Positions 4,961 through 7,431 of a DNA stretch of 7,431 nucleotides are shown in pieces; within the stretch, counting starts at the first letter, position 1; each line of letters starts with the position of its first letter. Source of the stretch: Fen-671 sp035502515. Its GTDB lineage: Bacteria > Actinomycetota > Acidimicrobiia > Acidimicrobiales > Palsa-688. The stretch is from contig DATJUH010000163.1 in assembly GCA_035502515.1 (NCBI GenBank), forward strand, positions 1 through 7,431, written 5' to 3'. The translations under genes and the position numbers were made by a program. The notes below the pieces were generated by a model. It ran no database searches, was not told the origin of the DNA, and worked only from the letters and a program-made list of their open reading frames with translations.

Positions 4961-6445
4961 CTATGAGGGTGAGCGGTTGAAGTCCAGCACCGTGCTGCCA
5001 GTCGAGTTGGCCAGGTGCCAGCTCATGGTGTCCCCTGAGCACGACCAAGTACCCGACCCGCCCCGCACCGGGGTACTGGTGCCAGTTATGGGGGTGCCGC
5101 CGTCCACGCTCACCGTGACGTTGCCGCTGATTTCCCCCACTGTCAGCCGGCCGGAAGTGGCGGTGGTGGACGGGGCGTAGTCGAGGGCTTCGATCCCTTG
5201 CCCGGCGAAGGTCAACTCTCCTAGGGGTGCCATCCCGGTGAAGTCGATGTCGGCTTGGTCGCTCGTCACGGTGTAGTGGATGCCTGCCCCGCCCGAGATC
5301 GTTCCTCCGTCTGCACTTTCTGACCAGTTCGTAGTGACCCACCGGCCGAGGAGGCACGGGACGTCGTTGGTGGCGGTGATCGAGTACGTGGCACCGGCCG
5401 TATCGCCTGTGAGCGCCAGCCACACCGCGCCGGGGGCAAAGCGAGGCAGCGCCGCCAGCTCGGCCGATGCGGAGCAGTCGTTGACACAGAACTTGTGAGG
5501 GCCGGTTTGGACGTTGTCGAAGTCGTGGGTAGTGGAGTCGTGAAGGCGGCTGTACGGGGTGCTGACGCTGAACTGCAACGTATTGGCGTTGGTCGTCACG
5601 GCCACGATGTCGTTCGTGAAGGGAGCCACCTTGCCATTGAGCGACTGCCCGGGGGCCAGGATGTGCACGTCGACACGGACGGCGACGCCGGCCGGTATGC
5701 CCGGCCCGGTGGTGTCCCACCCCTCACCGAATTCGGGGTCCCGCAGCAGCGATGAGGCCCAGGTCAGCTTGAACTCCTTGTCGGTGGCGACGGCATAGGC
5801 GGCGGCACTCGTCGGAGCCTTGAACATCCGGTCGAAAAGGTGCCACGGGTCGGTGCCGGTTTCTTCCAAGTGAGCGAAGAAACCGATGGCGTCGTAGTCC
5901 ATGTCGAAGAGGCTGGTGCCGAAGCTGAGCAGGTAACCGGTCCACCAACTCAGCCCGAACGTCGGGGAAGGCGCGAGCGTTTGCCCCACCCAGGCGGCCG
6001 ACCCCTCGATAAGCCAGGCTGGCGCATCATAGAAGGCCTTCAGGGTCGTGTAGTCCGCCGCCTGGAAGCAGTGGAACATCTCGTGCGTGAGGCTGTCGTT
6101 GACAATCGAAGTGTCCAGGGAGTGGTAGAGCCGGGGGTTGATATAGACCACGCAACTGGCGGGACGGCCGATAAGGTCGCCGTGGCTGTCGTAGGCGTAG
6201 GTGTAGGCGAAGGCAGTGCCCACCTGTTTCGAGTTGACCACCACGTGGAGGGGGAGGCCCATCGGGTGGCCTATGTGAGCTGCAATTTCGCTCTCGGCAT
6301 TTTTCAGCACGGCCAGATAGGGCCCCGCCGGAGGCGGGTCCGGGGCCAGCATACGGGTCGCTGCCAATGCCGGGCTCCCACCCAACCCCGTTGCCGCCAC
6401 CAGTGTCGCGGAGGTAACCAAGGAGGAGAGGCGACCGAGTTTCAT
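4961..6445 (-). CDS. Secreted HExxH (gluzincin-like) metalloprotease-type protein
   Basis: This protein has 494 residues from ATG 6445, which has AAGGG at 6450-6454. The frame is open further upstream to 6622, but this start places a signal peptide exactly at the N-terminus: a Lys/Arg n-region, a hydrophobic core, and a probable cut after Ala28 (SPALA|AT). The zinc motif HEMFH is at 121-125 (LTHEMFHCFQ). The downstream AWLIEGSAAWVG (143-154) supplies the likely third ligand, Glu147, as in peptidase MA-type gluzincins. After a linker rich in beta strands, residues about 360-494 form a separate domain (CLLGRWVTTNW ... GTWSCSGDTMSW ... LDFNR). This domain resembles the lipocalin-like beta-barrel ends of actinobacterial exported proteins. 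Cysteines (98/126, 320/324, 364/469) could pair outside the cell. It probably acts extracellularly on proteins; the substrate is unknown. Confidence 0.85.
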   Translation of the reverse strand: MKLGRLSSLVTSATLVAATGLGGSPALAATRMLAPDPPPAGPYLAVLKNAESEIAAHIGHPMGLPLHVVVNSKQVGTAFAYTYAYDSHGDLIGRPASCVVYINPRLYHSLDTSIVNDSLTHEMFHCFQAADYTTLKAFYDAPAWLIEGSAAWVGQTLAPSPTFGLSWWTGYLLSFGTSLFDMDYDAIGFFAHLEETGTDPWHLFDRMFKAPTSAAAYAVATDKEFKLTWASSLLRDPEFGEGWDTTGPGIPAGVAVRVDVHILAPGQSLNGKVAPFTNDIVAVTTNANTLQFSVSTPYSRLHDSTTHDFDNVQTGPHKFCVNDCSASAELAALPRFAPGAVWLALTGDTAGATYSITATNDVPCLLGRWVTTNWSESADGGTISGGAGIHYTVTSDQADIDFTGMAPLGELTFAGQGIEALDYAPSTTATSGRLTVGEISGNVTVSVDGGTPITGTSTPVRGGSGTWSCSGDTMSWHLANSTGSTVLDFNRSPS

Positions 6446-6459
6446 GGTGCCCTTAGCTC

Positions 6460-6513
6460 TCACCAAACGCCGAGACAACCGCAGCAAACCAACCAGTAGG
6501 GCCGGACGCTCAC
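6460..6513 (-). CDS. Putative Cys/Trp leader peptide upstream of the protease
   Basis: A GTG at 6513-6511 is preceded by a strong ribosome binding site, AAAGGAG (6522-6528), at an eight-base spacing. It opens a 17-codon frame, (V/M)SVRPYWLVCCGCLGVW, that ends at TGA 6462-6460, 14 bases before the protease ATG. It is in a different frame from the protease. The site is better than the protease's own and has no other gene to serve. A short peptide with Cys-Cys-Gly-Cys and two Trp, ending just before the gene's own ribosome binding site, is what a regulatory leader peptide or coupling uORF would look like. Alternatively it could be a chance frame within the 5' untranslated region. Confidence 0.5.
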   Translation of the reverse strand: MSVRPYWLVCCGCLGVW

Positions 6514-6838
6514 CTTTGCCACTCCTTTCGTTCTCCTGCATTCTTGTCGATGTGGACCTGCCGGTCGTCGGAAACGCTTGACCCTTGCCGGTCTCGGCCA
6601 GGATGACGCCCCTGGCGAACACCTGCCGAATCGATTAAGGGATGCGCGCAACCGAGCCGCTCGGCCAATGGCTTACTCCGGGCCACGGTCAAGCCGTGCG
6701 GGACATCAAGGACGACAAGGCCACTCGGTCCGAGGCCTGGTGGCGGCGACGTCGAGTTCGGCGCGAAAGTCAATCCCGGATCGCCCTCGTTACCCGGGGA
6801 CCGGCCGATAGCCGTGGGCTGCTATAACGTTCGATCTC
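6514..6838. other. Divergent intergenic region between protease and LuxR-type genes
   Basis: These 325 bases must hold the promoters of the protease operon (leftward) and of the regulator (rightward). Open frames crossing it on both strands are short, lack family features and look like shadows. A 12-bp direct repeat, CGTCGAGTTCGG, occurs at 6750-6761 and again at 6849-6860, inside the first codons of the regulator. No terminator or clear inverted-repeat operator was found. Confidence 0.5.
6823..6828 (+). promoter_or_regulatory. Candidate -10 box for the LuxR-type gene
   Basis: TATAAC matches five of six bases of the TATAAT consensus. It ends ten bases before the ATG at 6839, so transcription would begin at or within a few bases of the start codon. 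This fits the lack of any ribosome binding site before that ATG and suggests a leaderless or nearly leaderless mRNA, common in actinobacteria. No convincing -35 hexamer is seen. Confidence 0.45.
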
Positions 6839-7431
6839 ATGGGTAGTCCGTCGAGTTCGGGCGCTCTGCGTGTGTTGTGCCCGGTGATGGTGGGGCGCGA
6901 CCCGGAACTCCGAGCGCTGGAGGGGGCATGGCGCTCGCTCGGCCAGATGGTCGTGGTCCGGGGTGTAGCAGGGATCGGCAAGAGCCGATTGGTGCGGGAG
7001 TTCGTGGCTCGGGCCCGTGGGTCCGGAGGGGTAGTCCTCATCGGCCGGTGTAGCCCGGCGGCCGCCGATGTTCCGCTAAGACCGTTGCGGGAGGCGCTCC
7101 TCGCCGCGGACCGAAATGGGCTGCGTCCCTCAGGGGATCTCGGTCCCTTCTTGCCGGCCCTTGGGGCGGTCGTTCCCGATTGGGCGAGCTCAGCTGATCC
7201 AGCCGCCGACCGTGGGCCGATCGTGCTGGCCGAGGGCCTGCTGAGGCTGATGGCGCAATGGTCCACGACCCCGCGGACAGCGATGGTCCTCGCGATCGAG
7301 GACCTGCACTGGGCCGACGCCGAGACCCTGAAGGTGGTGGAGTACCTGGCCGACAACCTGGCCGGGCAGCCGGTAATGGTGGTTGTGACCCTCAGGGAGG
7401 GCGAGGCTGGAGCGGGCACCGACCTGGTGGG
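6839..7431 (+). CDS. LuxR/MalT-type AAA (STAND) ATPase regulator, N-terminal part (runs off the window)
   Basis: At least 197 codons are visible from ATG 6839 and the frame is still open at the window end. After VGRDPELRALEGAW (residues 18-31) comes the P-loop GVAGIGKSRLVREF (42-55). The Walker B stretch MVLAIEDLHWADAETL (149-164) follows, then VMVVVTLREGE (179-189). This order (VGR box, Walker A, EDLHWAD, then TxR sensor) marks the AAA_16-type ATPase at the front of large LuxR-family regulators, usually about 900-1000 residues with TPR-like repeats and a C-terminal LuxR helix-turn-helix. It may instead be an adenylate-cyclase-like or SARP-like STAND protein, since the effector end is outside the window. 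No ribosome binding site precedes the ATG; ATG 6887 (residue 17) is an alternative start. It is divergent from the protease gene and may regulate it. Confidence 0.88.
   Translation, partial: MGSPSSSGALRVLCPVMVGRDPELRALEGAWRSLGQMVVVRGVAGIGKSRLVREFVARARGSGGVVLIGRCSPAAADVPLRPLREALLAADRNGLRPSGDLGPFLPALGAVVPDWASSADPAADRGPIVLAEGLLRLMAQWSTTPRTAMVLAIEDLHWADAETLKVVEYLADNLAGQPVMVVVTLREGEAGAGTDLV

Noticed and set aside
4902..5720. Upstream part of the minus-strand frame that is continuous with the second TetR gene
   Set aside because: It reads as Arg/His-rich sequence in a different frame of the protease gene. The TetR protein has a suitable ATG at 4901.
6446..6622. Longer starts for the secreted protease (6622 or 6541)
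   Set aside because: They would bury the signal peptide inside the protein. The ATG at 6445 has a ribosome binding site and gives a textbook signal peptide.
6790..7419. 209-codon minus-strand frame opposite the LuxR-type gene
   Set aside because: The plus strand carries P-loop and Walker B motifs. The minus frame is Ser/Arg/Pro-rich and motif-free.

Overview
The window looks like chromosomal DNA of a high-GC actinobacterium. The supporting signs are strongly G/C-biased third codon positions, GTG starts, purine-rich ribosome binding sites, a PPOX-class (F420-type) oxidoreductase, two TetR repressors, and a large LuxR/MalT-type ATPase regulator. I cannot name a genus. The mix of intact genes, truncated genes and gene-poor stretches suggests a rearranged accessory region.

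Left part (1-2093, minus strand): a TetR-family regulator (1440-2093) is followed by an NADPH-dependent quinone-oxidoreductase-like MDR protein (395-1324). Next come a small one-helix protein (111-374) and the first 39 codons of a PPOX-class flavin/F420 oxidoreductase (1-118). The last three genes have good Shine-Dalgarno sites and tight or overlapping junctions, so they look like one redox operon. The TetR gene is divergent from a second PPOX-type gene (from 2154). A perfect 24-bp palindrome (2112-2135) lies exactly midway between the two start codons and is a strong operator candidate. The second PPOX gene is broken after about 32 codons and runs into a remnant of another, unrecognised gene (2272-2460).

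Middle (2461-4325): mostly gene-poor. It holds short repeats, an 8-bp tandem repeat (3037-3068), and one clear gene, a class I SAM-dependent methyltransferase (3086-3715, minus). The stretch 3716-4325 has no recognisable gene, although one minus-strand frame stays open throughout.

Right part (4326-7431): a second TetR-family regulator (4326-4901, minus) appears to have lost the middle of its ligand-binding domain. Upstream of it on the same strand is a secreted HExxH (gluzincin-type) metalloprotease-like protein with a C-terminal beta-rich domain (4961-6445). Its 5' leader contains a short open reading frame (6460-6513) with a strong ribosome binding site and a Cys-Cys-Gly-Cys, Trp-ending peptide, a possible leader peptide. 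Across a divergent intergenic region of about 325 bp, a large STAND/LuxR-type regulator begins at 6839 and runs off the window.

I see no CRISPR array, tRNA, rRNA, transposase or defence island. The most interesting points are the symmetric palindromic operator beside a decayed target gene, the putative Cys/Trp leader peptide ahead of the secreted protease, and the internally deleted TetR.
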